Source: Chrysomallon squamiferum
Lineage: Eukaryota > Mollusca > Gastropoda > Neomphalida > Peltospiridae
Direction: 5' to 3'
Assembly: GCA_012295275.1 (NCBI GenBank)
Contig: CM022671.1
Coordinates: forward strand, 10,359,237-10,423,236
Length of the DNA stretch: 64,000 nt
In this document: positions 39,592 to 50,245 of the stretch, in pieces
How the letters are laid out: each line of letters opens with the position of its first letter
Position numbering within the stretch: position 1 is the first letter of the stretch
Made by a program: the position numbers and the translations under genes
Notes under the pieces: generated by a model
Database searches by the model: none
The model's input: the letters and a program-made list of their open reading frames with translations, nothing else
What the model was told of the DNA's origin: nothing

Positions 39592-39610
39592 CTTAGTTTC
39601 TACTACTAAA
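39522..39610 (-). repeat. (TTTA)n / LINE 3' tail
   Basis: On the minus strand the LINE ends in CATTTTTTTTTGTTG, T-rich spacer and a long AAAT/TAAA tetranucleotide tract. A simple repeat in place of poly(A) is common at the 3' end of I-group and other LINEs, so this tract is probably part of the element. Confidence 0.6.
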
Positions 39611-39797
39611 TAAAACAAAAACAACAAAAAAAAATGGCTCGTCGTGACATCATGTCGGGCTTCTTTTTGCTTGTTGTTGTTGTTAGCGTCGCGTTGTTGT
39701 TGCTTTTTGGAGTTCAGACGTCGAGGGGAGGTTGCCAGTTGGTTCTGGGGTTGGAGGCGGGTGTGTTTATGTTGTGTAGTGTTTTGTAAAATTGTGT

Positions 39798-40161
39798 TTA
39801 TATTCTCACTTTTGTTGCTTCCACGAACCGCATTATCAGGTTGTCTACTTGTTTTTTTAGGTGTGTGGGGGGGTTGAAAATGTCAGCTGGAGTAAATCTG
39901 ACTTTGATGTTTGTTAAAGCTGTGTTTAGTTTGCGTCTGTCCTTGTCGTATTTGCTGCAGTAAAAAATATAGTGTCTGACGTTGTCCAGTTTATGGCATG
40001 TGCCGCACTTGTCACTCACGGTGTTGTCGAGTCTATGTCTGCTGTCGTTTAGTCCGAAGGTCACTCCCACTCTGAGACGGGTTAAAGTGTGAGTTGTTTT
40101 GTTGTTGTCTGAGAGTGGGCTGGGCGAGTTGACTTTTGGTTTGATTATGTAGTGCCATAGT
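39798..40161 (-). pseudogene. LINE ORF2 part 3: C-terminal zinc-binding end
   Basis: After a frameshift near 40160, the frame contains GVTFGLNDSRHRLD, CGTCHKLDNVRHYIFYC (a CCHC module typical of I/R1/Jockey ORF2 ends) and FVEATKVRI before the stop at 39798. Confidence 0.85.
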
Positions 40162-42580
40162 CTAGTCTTGTTGCCACGATTCTATCAGCTTATTGTGCGC
40201 TATGGTCATGATTTCGTTCACATTGTACTTAGAGTCAAAGTCGATCGTGTCGTCGTCAAGCGAGTGTTTAGCGTTTTTGTCTGCCAGCTCGTTTCCAGTA
40301 ACACCCACGTGGGCGGGTACCCACTCGAAGGTGACCTTGTGTCCTCTGTAGGTGATACAGTTTGTGATTTCGATAATCTGTCTAATGTACTGGGAGCTGC
40401 TGAATTTGAGTTTGTGCAGAGCTTGCAGTGAGCTGAGGGAGTCAGTCAGTATGAGGTATTTCTTTTTTTGGCTATTGACGTAAGTTTGAGTTAAGACCCA
40501 TTTAAGTGCCGAGAGAATAGCTATTAGTTCCGTAGTGAAGACGGATAGGTTGTTGGTCAGTCTACCTTTGTAGTTGAAGGGTACGTCGGGTAGTTCCAGC
40601 CTGACATGAAAGGCCATGCCGGTTCTTCCCATGAGAGGGTCTTTGGAGCCGTCCGTGTATATTTGTACGAAGTCCGAGTAGTTGTCGCTTAGTGCTGCTC
40701 TAAAAATTACGTTTTTAAATGGGTCGTGTTCCGTCGTCGATACTGCCTGTCTAAGCGTTAGAGGTATGTCAAGTTGTTTCATTGTCCATGGGGGTTCTAA
40801 GGGTGACGGGTTGTTTTCAAGTTCTAGGTCCAGTAGGTTTAGTCTTTTTGCTGTCCTGTGTGTGTCGTTGATTGATGCTTCTCTGTCGTTGATGTAGGGT
40901 AAGTTGTTTGGGATTATTGTGTTTATGGGATGGGTGGGGATGAGATTTTTTATTTTGAACCAGTGTTTGAGACACTGTGTGCTGCGTCGGATTCGCAGCG
41001 GCAGCATGTTCAGTTCCACAAACAGACTGTCCGTCGGTGTGCCTGGGAATACCCTGGCAACAATTCTGAGTGCCTTGTTGTAGACGGTGTCTAGCCGTTT
41101 TAGTTGGTATTCAGACACACCGCTGAACGCCTGGGATCCATACTGGAGTCTCGACACTATTAATGCTTCGAACACCATCAAGAGAGATGACCTGTCAGCT
41201 CCCCATTTGGCGTTCGAAAGCACTTTCAGTAGGTTCATGTATTGTGTGCACGTGTTGATTGTGTTGGTGATGTGTTGTTTAAAGTTAAGGCACCTGTCGA
41301 AGGTGACTCCCAGGAATTTGACTGCGTTTACTTGTGGGATTTTTGTGTTGTTGTAGTGTAGGTCTATTTTATTGTGTTTACTGTTGACTTTTCTCCCAAA
41401 GGTTACGGTGACAGTCTTGGATTGGGAGATGGTGACTCCCCAAGTTTCCGCCCAATTTTGTAAGTTATTTAAGTCTTTTTGCAGATCTGTTTCGATTTGT
41501 TTAAGACAGTTTCCAGCACGCCAAAAGGCTGTATCATCCGCAAATAATCCTATGCTAAGCTTAGTTGTGGTTTTCGAGTTAGTGGCTAGTTTATGTGCTA
41601 GGTCATTAATAAAAATGCTAAAAAGAGTAGGGGCGATAACTGAACCCTGGGGGATCCCATTCTCCAAATCCAAGCTGTCTGAGAAGTTTTCGTTTACATT
41701 GACCGTAAAGGATCTATTTTTCAAGAACGCTTCTATAAAGTCGAACATAGGGCCTCTTATGCCCATGTTGTAGACTTTGATTAGAAGACCATGTCTCCAG
41801 ACCATATCATAGGCTTTTTCTATGTCAACAAACACTCCTACCACTTTTTGTCCAGTAAACAAAGACTTGGATATTTCAGATTGTAATCTGGTTATGTGGT
41901 CGCTTGTGGAGTGGTTTTTTCGGAAACCACTTTGAAAGGCCGAAATGAGTTGGTTCTTTTCCAGAAAATGTGTTAGGCGTTTGTTGACCATAGCCTCCAT
42001 GGTTTTGCAGACACAGGACGTTAGTGAGATAGGACGATAGTTGGAGGGGTTGGAAAGATCCTTGCCCTGTTTTGGAAGGCTGAAGACGTCAGCATGCTTC
42101 CATTTGAGGGGAAGGTATCCTTCCTTCCAGATAGTGTTATAGAGTTCCAGAAATAGATTAGATTTAGCATGTCTGTGGGCATGTTTTGAAAGAATAGGTA
42201 GGAGAATTTGTCTGGCCCTGGGGCCGTTCCTTTACGGTCGGAGAAGGCCGCTGTCATTTCTGGGAGTGTGAAGGGAATATTATATTTTGTTCCTGGGGTT
42301 TTTGAGTCAGGTGGAATTTTGTTGACTGTTTCTAATTTATTTTTAATTTTTCGAAATTTGGGGGGAAAGTTGTTTGTACTCGAGTTGTGTTTAAAGACAT
42401 CTCCCAGAGCAGCGGCCTTCTCTTTGTTTGTATGGTTTTTTTGTTGCGGACGAGTAGTGTGTTCTTGCTAATTGGTTTGCCCTGTATGCGTTTGATTCTG
42501 GCCCAAATTTCCTTACTAGATGTGTTGATGTTGATAGATGTGCAGAAGGTTTTCCACGATTCTCTTTTTGCATGTAGCAC
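40162..42580 (-). pseudogene. LINE ORF2 part 2: reverse transcriptase and RNase H
   Basis: 42580-42021 carries the linker and RT fingers in shifted frames (GTAPGPDKFSY, LTSCVCKTMEA). From 42000 a 612-codon frame runs unbroken: FVDIEKAYDMVW (about 41832), GIPQGSVIAPTLF (about 41655), FADDTAF with the catalytic Asp pair at about 41544-41533, KFLGVTFDRCLNF, and then RNase H with IYTDGSKD, ELIAILSALKW, LTDSLSSL and WVPAHVGVTGNELAD. All RT and RNase H catalytic acids are present. The frame shifts again near 40160 before the C-terminal CCHC piece. Confidence 0.92.
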
Positions 42581-42689
42581 GGCTTGTGAGACTTTGTGTT
42601 TACTGATTTTGAGGTTTGCGAGGTTGGTTGCCGAGTTATGTTTTTGGTATGTTTTTTGCGATGTTTGTTGCGTGCCTTTGTGAGGAGTT

Positions 42690-43668
42690 TTAGTTCTTCA
42701 CTCCACCAAGGGACTGAATTATTTTTTTGTATTTATAATTAGAAATTGGAATAGTTTTATAAGCAATGCTAATTATTTTGTCAGTTAAATTTTGGTTAAA
42801 AGTGTCGATATTATTGCTTCGAATGAGTTTAGGATCTGTTTCCAGACATTGTTTTTTAAATTCAGTCCAGTTGGCTTTCGTGAAGTTCCATTTGTGTTTG
42901 TTTATTGTTACCTCTTTCCAGTTATTTTGTGTGTTGTATGAGATGAGTATTGGTAGGTGATCGCTGTTGAGGTTGTTGAGAACTGTCCATTCGCATTTAG
43001 AGGCTATTGTTTCAGACACTGTTGAGATATCAATGCATGACCAGGTGTTGTATATGTCTGATAGGAAGGTTGGCGTGCCATCGTTCAGACATATGTGTTT
43101 GTTAAGTTCCATAAATTTTTCGACGATGATCCCCTGTTTGCCTGTACTAGAGGAACCCCATAGGTGGTTTCTGCTGTTGAAGTCCCCTAGTACGATGGAG
43201 TTGTCGATAAATTTAGCGGGAATGCTTTTAGTGTAGTGTTCGAGTGTTATGTTGTAATGATTTTTGCCTGGGTGGGTGTAATAGTTAAATATGTTAATGT
43301 CTTCATCCTGGCCATGTATTGATATTCCAAGTGTCTCTATGTTGATGTGGTGATTCGTGAGTGTGATACGTGAGTAGGAGAGCTCTTTTCTGACAAATGT
43401 CGCTACTCCTCCTCTCGTGGTGCAGTTGGTGTTGTGAAAGAAACCATAGAAACCTGGAATGTTAAAGTTTTGGAAGAGTTGATTCTTTCGTGTTTGTGTG
43501 TTGGTGATCCAGGTTTCTTGTATGCATATTATGTCTATCTGTATATTAGTTTGTTATGTAGTGTTTGAGTTCTTCGCCATGGCCTCCTGATTTGAGGCCT
43601 TTGGCATTCCACTGTAGGATGTTAAGGCCTTTGGCTTGTTTGTGTTTAATGTTTTGTTTGTCTCCCAT
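42690..43668 (-). pseudogene. LINE ORF2 part 1: APE-type endonuclease
   Basis: From ATG 43668 the frame reads MGDKQ, then NILQWNAKGL, and is broken by a frameshift near 43560. It then continues with CIQETW, TTRGGVATFVRKELSYSR, VLGDFNSRNHLWGSSS (about 43190), WSCIDISTVS and SDHLPILI (about 42960). These are the metal- and DNA-contacting boxes of the exonuclease-endonuclease-phosphatase fold that nicks the target for reverse transcription. It runs on as NKHKWNFTKANWTEF into the linker. Confidence 0.85.
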
Positions 43669-43731
43669 GTGTGATGTCAAGGAGTTTGGTAGTGTTAGAG
43701 GTTGGTTCTGTTGCGTGTATTTTGACTGTAT

Positions 43732-45696
43732 TTATTTTATTTGTTTAGTGTTTTCGGTGTTGGTGATGTTTTTGTAGTAGTTGCTTGCGTGTGGGAGCAC
43801 AGTGTCTAGTTCCAGCGGTATTCCCAGGTGGTGTTGTAGGGTTTGACCTGCCGCCATCGTGGCTTTTTTTACCGCTGCCTCCGATCTGTTATTTAGGTTG
43901 GGGTTGGGAGTTTGTAGTGCTCCGTCTAGGAATAGGCCAGTGACAACCCTGAGTAGTTGGAGGGCTGTCACTGGGCTGTGTTTGTTGTTGATTGAGCCTA
44001 TTTGTGTTTGTCTTGTGTTTGTCCTGGAGGCTGGTGTGTATGGGTGTATGGCTGACGAGTGAGGGGGGGTTGCTGTGTGTGTGTTTTTGGCCTCCATGTG
44101 TTTCAGTGCATTGCGGTAGGCCGCGCACAGGTGGCTGTGTGTGTAGTGACGGCCGTTGCAGTTTGCGCACTGGGTGGGTTGGCGGCACAGGTTGTCGGGC
44201 GTTTGCCCCCACACCTGAAACACGTTGGGTGTCCCCACAACGACCTGCACTTTGTTGTGTTGTGTCCCCATCTCTGGCACTGGGCGCATTTTGTGGGGTG
44301 TGTCTGGAACGCCCACAGTTTGAATATTCTGTTGTGGAATAGGATGTGCTCTGCTTGTGTTGTGGCAGACAGAAGCACATCCCAGTAGCCGTTTTTCCAG
44401 ATCGTGATGTTCTGAATCATCACGTCTGGGTTTTCTTTTTTTAATGCGTCCAGTATTTGTTTTGTTGTTTCCGTGCCAGGTTGTTTTTTTACGAGTTTCC
44501 GTAGGGATTGATCTGTTGTTGTGGTGGTTGTTGTTGCTGGTTTGTGTGCCTTTTGTGTTGTGTAGTGGGTGTTTTTTTTTGGGGTGTTGTTTTGTTGTTG
44601 CGGTGTGGAGGCTGCCCGTCCAGTTGGTGGTACGTGGGTGTATATGAATTCTCTTGGCCAGGGTCGCCCCGGCGTCAGGTTGAGGAGCGGGAACTCCTCT
44701 GTGTTTATTGCTACTTTGGGGGAGTGTTGGGGAGTTTGTTTCGTATGGTTGTCATGTCGCTGTTTGTATTTCTGTCTTTGTGTTGTCGGCCTTGTTTTGG
44801 TTGGTGTTGTCTGTTTTAGGGGTTCTGCAACGAAAGTGCATTGCCCCCAGGTGCCGTAAGCCACCGTCTTGTCCATTTGTCTGTGTATGGCTTGGCTGCT
44901 TGTTTTGTCCTGTGTGTATGTCTGTCCGTTTGGGGTAGATGGGTTTGTTTGTTTTGGGGGTGAGGGTACTCTCGTTTCGTGAGGTTCTTTGGTACACCTC
45001 TCCAGTGTGACCCACACCTTTTGACACTCCATGGGGTTGGGCATCAGTTCAATACTGGTACCCAGTTTGATGAGTGGAGTGTCAGAGTCAGCCCTGATGA
45101 AGGTTGCCTCATCTGACATCCGGGTGTGGAAAAAAGTATCGTCCAACAGTCGCGAGATGGACTGTTGGAAAAAGATCGCTTCGTACAGACGGGTTTCTTT
45201 TATTAAAAAAGACCCGTCTCAGTCCGGGGATTGGGGACTTAGCGGGCCTAGGGGGGCTGGCTGACAGTTTGAGGGATTTTTGCGAGCCCTGTTGGGGAAC
45301 AGCAATGCTCAGCATGTCCAGGGCTGAAAACCTGTTCGATGTGCTGACTGGAGCCTGTTCTGGGGGGAATTGGACAGTTGGGTGGGTTTTCCGTTTCTTG
45401 TTTTTGTGTTGTGGGGACTCCGGAATGATGGTCATTCCGGTTGGGGCAGTTGCGGTCCAGTTGAGGATTTGGTTGCAGTCTGGGGACAGGGTGGGGCGGG
45501 GGGAGCCGTCAGGTGTCGTCTCTACCAGTCCCACGTATATCGTGTCCCCCTCAGAGTTGTCGGATAGGTTTCCGTTGTCCCTGTCGACCGGGGAGCCAAG
45601 AGATTCCACGCGTGGTAATTCCGCCTCCGTTCCGCAGATTTGTTGAGGGGTAGCCTCGGCGCTAACTGTGCCGTTGGATTTATTCGTATCGGCCAT
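43732..45696 (-). pseudogene. LINE ORF1 (gag-like, zinc knuckles), two frameshifts
   Basis: It starts at ATG 45696 (MADTNKSNGTVS). The reading moves to a second frame near 45130 (MSDEATFIRADSD region) and to a third near 44200. The N-terminal half is proline-, serine- and threonine-rich and disordered. The C-terminal half has the nucleic-acid part with CCHC-type knuckles CAQCQRWGHNTTKC, CFRCGGxxPxxC and CANCNGRHYTHSHLC (about 44270-44120). Such proteins coat LINE RNA. A long threonine run (TTTTTTT) and glutamine/threonine-rich linkers are composition oddities. It ends with KQIK and TAA at 43732. Confidence 0.82.
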
Positions 45697-45720
45697 TTTT
45701 ATTTAGTACACGAGTTGATT

Positions 45721-46059
45721 AATTATTATTATTAATATTACACTAATGATACTACAAAAAGAAAGCAAACAAGGTTAAATTATTAAATTTAGTTTTGCTA
45801 GTAATATTCCAAGAATTAAAAGTTTAAATAATATTTATATATTTATATTTGACTATCTGCAATTAATATTAAATTAATAGTTACAATACACGAATTTAAA
45901 ATATTTGACAACACTAGCACTGGGGGAGAGGGTTTGAGGTTGGTAAGGGGAGAGATAAGAGGAAGTTTCAAAGTTTGGTGCTGGGAAAGTGAGTATGACG
46001 TGCTGGGATGATAGGATTCCGTTTCTTACCAAATTTGATGTCGAGTGTTCTAAGTTCGA
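45721..46059. other. AT-rich spacer before LINE ORF1
   Basis: Probably element 5' untranslated region or flanking DNA. No motif beyond short AAT tracts is recognised. Confidence 0.35.
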
Positions 46060-46320
46060 AATTGAATTGGAATCCTAATTTGGGAAGTTTAACAGATGAA
46101 CAGATAATTCCTGGTGGACTGTGGATTCTGATTGGTTGGCGCTGACTCTAGATTGATTGGTCGACAGCTTCTTGTGCAGACTGGCTTTTTACTGGCTGGC
46201 GCTAGCTCATCGTTGATTGGTTGCCGGCTTTCGTTGGAACTCGATTGTTATTGGTGCACGCTAGCTCGTCGACGATTGGCTAGAACTCAATTCCTTTTGC
46301 TTTCCTAATGATTGGATAGA
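46060..46320 (-). promoter_or_regulatory. CCAAT-box array upstream of the LINE ORF1
   Basis: Seven ATTGG pentamers (CCAAT on the minus strand) occur at 46066, 46131, 46156, 46216, 46250, 46275 and 46311. Six of them lie in three imperfect ~60-bp units (starts near 46131, 46191 and 46250) that also share TGGCGCTxxCTC. The block lies 370-620 bp before the ORF1 start and reads as a promoter for transcription toward it. Binding of NF-Y is inferred from the motif only. Confidence 0.45.
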
Positions 46321-46345
46321 ACTCAATTCCTTTTGCTTTCCTAGA
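46281..46345. repeat. Tandem duplication of TAGAACTCAATTCCTTTTGC
   Basis: The string TAGAACTCAATTCCTTTTGC followed by TTTCCTA occurs twice, starting near 46281 and 46317, directly next to the CCAAT array. Confidence 0.8.
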
Positions 46346-46903
46346 ACTATTCCTATCACACATCTATCGAATTTGCAGGAAATAAACGCTAATCCAAGTG
46401 TGGAAGTTGAACACTTATTCCTTCTACCAAAAACACGGAAACTTCTTGGATCGAAACTGCGCGAATCCGAATGTTAGCGAAAACTGAACGAGAACACGAA
46501 TTGTCGACTGCTTGATACGGAAACGAAACGAGAATGATCAAAATCTGTGTCTGAGCTAATCTGGCATTGCAGGTTAAATCTGTTCTCCCATTCTGGCATT
46601 CTTGTAACATAGCATGGCAGTGTACAAAGTGCTATTACTGTCCAGGGGGTGTCTTCCCATCTGGTAGAATTCCTGTTTCATATAATTCCCATTTCATAGA
46701 AAAAACTCATCTACTGCAATACCTGATTACCTCTGTATATAATGAACTTGTCGTGTACATACATCTGGTTTCTTTCTAACATTCAGAGGCAGAGCACATT
46801 GTTCCTAAATCAGTTGTGTAACATCAAAGGAAAGCAGAATAAGCTTTTTGTTGTAGATTTTTACCTTTTTCATTATTATCATCATCATAATCATTATCAT
46901 CAA

Positions 46904-46968
46904 CATTATTATTATTATTATTAGAATATTTATTACAGTTATTGTTATTATTGTTGTTATTCTTATTC

Positions 46969-47022
<54 letters not shown>
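46904..47022. repeat. (ATT)n microsatellite
   Basis: Compound ATT/ATTGTT triplet tract, pure from about 46969. It yields a spurious poly-asparagine frame on the minus strand. Confidence 0.95.
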
Positions 47023-47023
<1 letters not shown>

Positions 47024-47459
47024 GATTTAATCTGGTCATTTCTAATTCATAAACATTTCCTTTTCGTTACAAAACAACCGACCAATAATAAACAATTTTA
47101 CATCAATTTCATCTATCTATTAAAAAAAAAAAAAAAAAAAACGGCTTGATGTTTTTTTTGTTAATTCTCATGGCTTGCTTCTGTAAAAGAAAACGACAAA
47201 AATATTATAAATATATCATTTTATTCAGCAATATAATTTAAGAAAAACATATTTTACATTCGAGTAATTCATTTATATTCAGGAAATAGAATATGTGAAC
47301 ATTACCTTTATCTTTAACTGTTCGAAGTAAACCATATTCAGCTTAAACATGTTCAAGACATGTTACTCAGCATATTTACGTTATGCACACATACATATTC
47401 ACATTGTGCACATATTATACAATATATGTGACATAGTATATTAATAGTATGTACACTAA

Positions 47460-48011
47460 AGATATTATGACCTGCAAATACTTTGGCTGAAAATGATGAG
47501 ATCGTTGAATATGGTGAATAGATCTGTTAAATAGGCAATGTCTGTTTTGTTTGCTAAAAGATAATCACTCAAATGATTACATTTATTTTCCTGGAGAAAT
47601 TGCACTATGCTGTTGAAAAGAGAATAAAATCATTTTAAACAGCTTTCTTTGGAGAACCACCTCACTTCAGTATATAATAGAAGGTGATCAAATTCTTCAT
47701 CGTTGTTGTTACAGAGTTGTCTAAACACTCGGGAACTGAGGGGTTTGACAGTTTATTTTATTTACTGCCTTAATGACAACATCAAGGGATTTATGAAGCT
47801 GATCACTTAAGTTCCTGGCAACCAGATGTTGCTGATGAATTAAGCAATGTATTGCAAAAGCACTGGCTACAGCTTTCTTTAAAAATGCAAAAAAACACCT
47901 TTGTAGTGACCTGTTAATTCGGATGTACAACAACATATTTATAATCAAACTATCTTTTACTTTTACTTTCTGCAATGTGAAATGTCCATCTAGGTTGATC
48001 TCTATCACCAT
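47460..48011 (-). pseudogene. hAT transposase fragment (ZBED5-like)
   Basis: The frame from 48011 contains AFAIHCLIHQQHLVARNLSD, then LHKSLDVVIKAVNKINC. After a frameshift near 47735 come VFRQLCNNNDEEF, LLLYTEVRWFSKESCLK, a TGA where arginine is usual (47626-47624 region), FYSLFNSIVQFL and DIAYLTDLFTIFNDL. This order matches the middle of the hAT transposase in the ZBED5/SCAND3 group. The N-terminal BED finger and C-terminal dimerisation region are missing. Confidence 0.85.
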
Positions 48012-48284
48012 TAACTAAAATCTTCTGACTGAACCAACCACAATCTACCCTGTGATTATTTTGATTTTTCAGTTGTTTTTATAGTACAGACATGAATACA
48101 TTAATGTGGCTACTATTAAGGCAGCAATCATGTTGAAGAATATTGTTTAAGAAATCTGCATTTACTGTTACACCATCAATTTCAGTGCTAACAACATATT
48201 CCAGTGTTTGCTTCTTTACTGGATTATAATCAATGAGGAGCTCTGTTTGTTTCTTAATCAATTTTTTCTTACTAAAATGTAATG

Positions 48285-48770
48285 TCTCTCATTATACTCT
48301 GTTTATTATATTTTTGTTGGAAAATAATAACAGTGATCTGCATGTTTGTAAATCTGTTACATTTATGTCATTTACAGGTTTCATTTCACCATTTGTTACT
48401 TCCATTTTTGGTAAACTGTCACCGTCACAACAAACAAGAATCCATTCTCCATTCTTTTCTGCCACAAGTGAATTTAGCTTGTATGATGTTCCATCAACAA
48501 TTGTGGCAGTCTTGACATCAGGTAATGTTATTTGGTTAATCGCCTTGTGTCTAACACTTGTACAATCTGATATATTAACAATTAAAGTCTTTGGTAAACT
48601 TGTTACAAACACAAGAAAACTGTTTTCATATCGTGCACAATTACCTTCATCATGTTTATTTGCTCTCATGATATGTTTAGTGACTTCCTGATTAGAAATG
48701 TTTCAACTTGAACGGTGAAAACAGTGTCAGAACATAGGTACTTTTCATTACATTCCTTGCATTTATAATA
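48285..48770 (-). pseudogene. Second ubiquitin-protease-like half domain
   Basis: A short piece with YYKCKECNEKYLC (about 48755) precedes a frame (48669-48292) with LPKTLIVNISDC, TSYKLNSLVAEKNGEW, CCDGDSLPK and CRSLLLFSN. The order of finger cysteines, LPxxLIV strand, YxLxS strand and C-terminal LLLFSN matches the second half of C19 ubiquitin proteases. No HG...GHY box is present, so this piece could not be catalytic. The Cys-box half is absent. It lies just downstream of the better-kept copy and looks like a truncated duplicate. Confidence 0.5.
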
Positions 48771-48915
48771 GTTCAAACCAAGTGTTTAAAAATTCTCTGC
48801 AATAGTCAGTTTATATGGTTTAAATACAAGTATAAAAATTCACATGGGTTTATAATAATGAAATGTTTTTCTTGTTTTTCTATTTTGTGCCAAATATGTA
48901 TTTTGATGTCATTTT

Positions 48916-49964
48916 CTATTTCCTTAGTGTATTTATCAGATACAAACACTGAATTATCCTGGAACTAGAAAAAATATTGCTATTTTTTAAAGCCTTGAAA
49001 CCATTGCTTATGCACAATGCATTAATAACAGGTTCAGTATATAATGGCAAATGTTTGTCTACTCTATCACAGAATAACATGTAGCATGTATGATTAAAGT
49101 TGTCAGTTGAAAAAGACAGAATTATCATCACATGAAACAAACTGATGTTCAATAAGTGTGGTATAGCGACCTCCGTGACAGGAATCTCCATGATGACAGA
49201 CAATACTCTTCAGCTGATATTTAATTTCTGCTTTTTCTGCATTTTTACTCTGATCGTTACATTTTATGAACAAATTGTGAGGAATATGAATATAATTTGA
49301 ATTTTTTATCACTGTCTCTGATTTAATAGAATTGTCAAATAACTGTTGCACAGAACTGTGGCCCATTGCATCAAGGTGACATGTTATGAAATGCTCATAA
49401 TTATTCTCACTGAATGTTGTTGAGCTACACTGTAAACAAATATATTCGTGTTGCAAAATAATACTACCTTGAACCCTTTCAGTTAGATTGCCAATACTTT
49501 TAGTAAATAACTCATTAGCATCTTGCTGACCATTAATATTTGTTCTCATTGCATAAGCAACATTTACTATTGCATTGTGTAAAATAACATCTGGTACCTC
49601 TTTGCAGTGTTTATTTTCATCTTTCAAAATTTTCAGTATTTTTATCACACTTTCTTCTGCTCTGTGAAGTGGTAATTTTACATTATTATCAGAATATACA
49701 GTTACATTTATTTTCATAAAGAATTAAACATGCTAAATCACTTGCTGCTAGGGCTTGCATCACTGCATTAAACCAGCAGGTGTTGCCAAAATTCTTCATA
49801 GGTCTGCAGATGAATCCTAAATCAGTGACATCTTGGCCAACAGTTTTTACATTTTTCTCATGACTATAATGCACACTTTTGAAGCAGTGATCATACACTA
49901 GATTGGATTTGTTCCATATTTTAGTGGTATTCTATGTTGTTTCAATTTTATCTTTGGGTGCTTG
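48916..49964 (-). pseudogene. Ubiquitin-specific protease (peptidase C19) pseudogene piece
   Basis: C19 proteases cut ubiquitin from proteins. The acceptor TACTTTTCAG at 49965 opens QAPKDKIETT, then an in-frame TAG (49934-49932), then the Cys box MKNFGNTCWFNAVMQAL (Cys codon 49776-49778). After a frameshift near 49705 follow INGQQDANELFTKS, finger CLQCSST, IPHNLFIKC, YQLKSIVCHHGDSCHGGRY and FVSCDDNSV. A further frameshift near 49110 leads to NHTCYMLFCDRVD. The family's GHY histidine reads GRY here (codon CGC at 49168-49166), so even the intact frame would lack that residue. It continues the exon chain coming from 55.8 kb. Confidence 0.75.
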
Positions 49965-50245
49965 CTGAAAAGTACTTTTCTTCTTAAAATTATCAGGTTA
50001 CTGTTTTGATATGGACCACATTTCTATTACTATTTCTATTACTTCACTGCTATCAAAATATTATAGTCTCAAAATATTCCGTGAATAAGAAATTACCATT
50101 ACATTTTTTTATTTAGAACCTTACATTCTATAAAACAAATTTAACAATTGATCAAGATTAAAAAAATATTTGTTCAAATAAATGGCTTTGTATTTCAATA
50201 ATAAAACAATTTTATTTAGATGTATACCGGTAATGAATGAAAATA

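Larger units (their letters stand above)
39520..45720 (-). mobile_element. Nearly full-length RNase H-bearing LINE (I/ingi-like group)
   Basis: ORF1 (45696-43732) and ORF2 (43668-39798) are followed by a tail that ends in a T run and (AAAT)n at 39522-39600. The domain order is gag-like protein with CCHC knuckles, APE endonuclease, RT, RNase H and terminal CCHC. This is the layout of the I group of non-LTR retrotransposons. A handful of frameshifts break both ORFs, but the RT-RNase H frame is open for 612 codons, so the copy is young compared with the plus-strand relative at 25.4-28.8 kb. The exact 5' end is not visible. Confidence 0.88.

Noticed and set aside
40168-42683. Plus-strand frames across the LINE RT region
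   Set aside because: They are antisense shadows of the RT-RNase H frame.
43965-45646. Long plus-strand open frames across 44-45.6 kb
   Set aside because: They are antisense shadows of LINE ORF1, whose zinc knuckles are on the minus strand.
46824-47039. Asparagine-rich protein
   Set aside because: It is a poly-Asn translation of the ATT tract.
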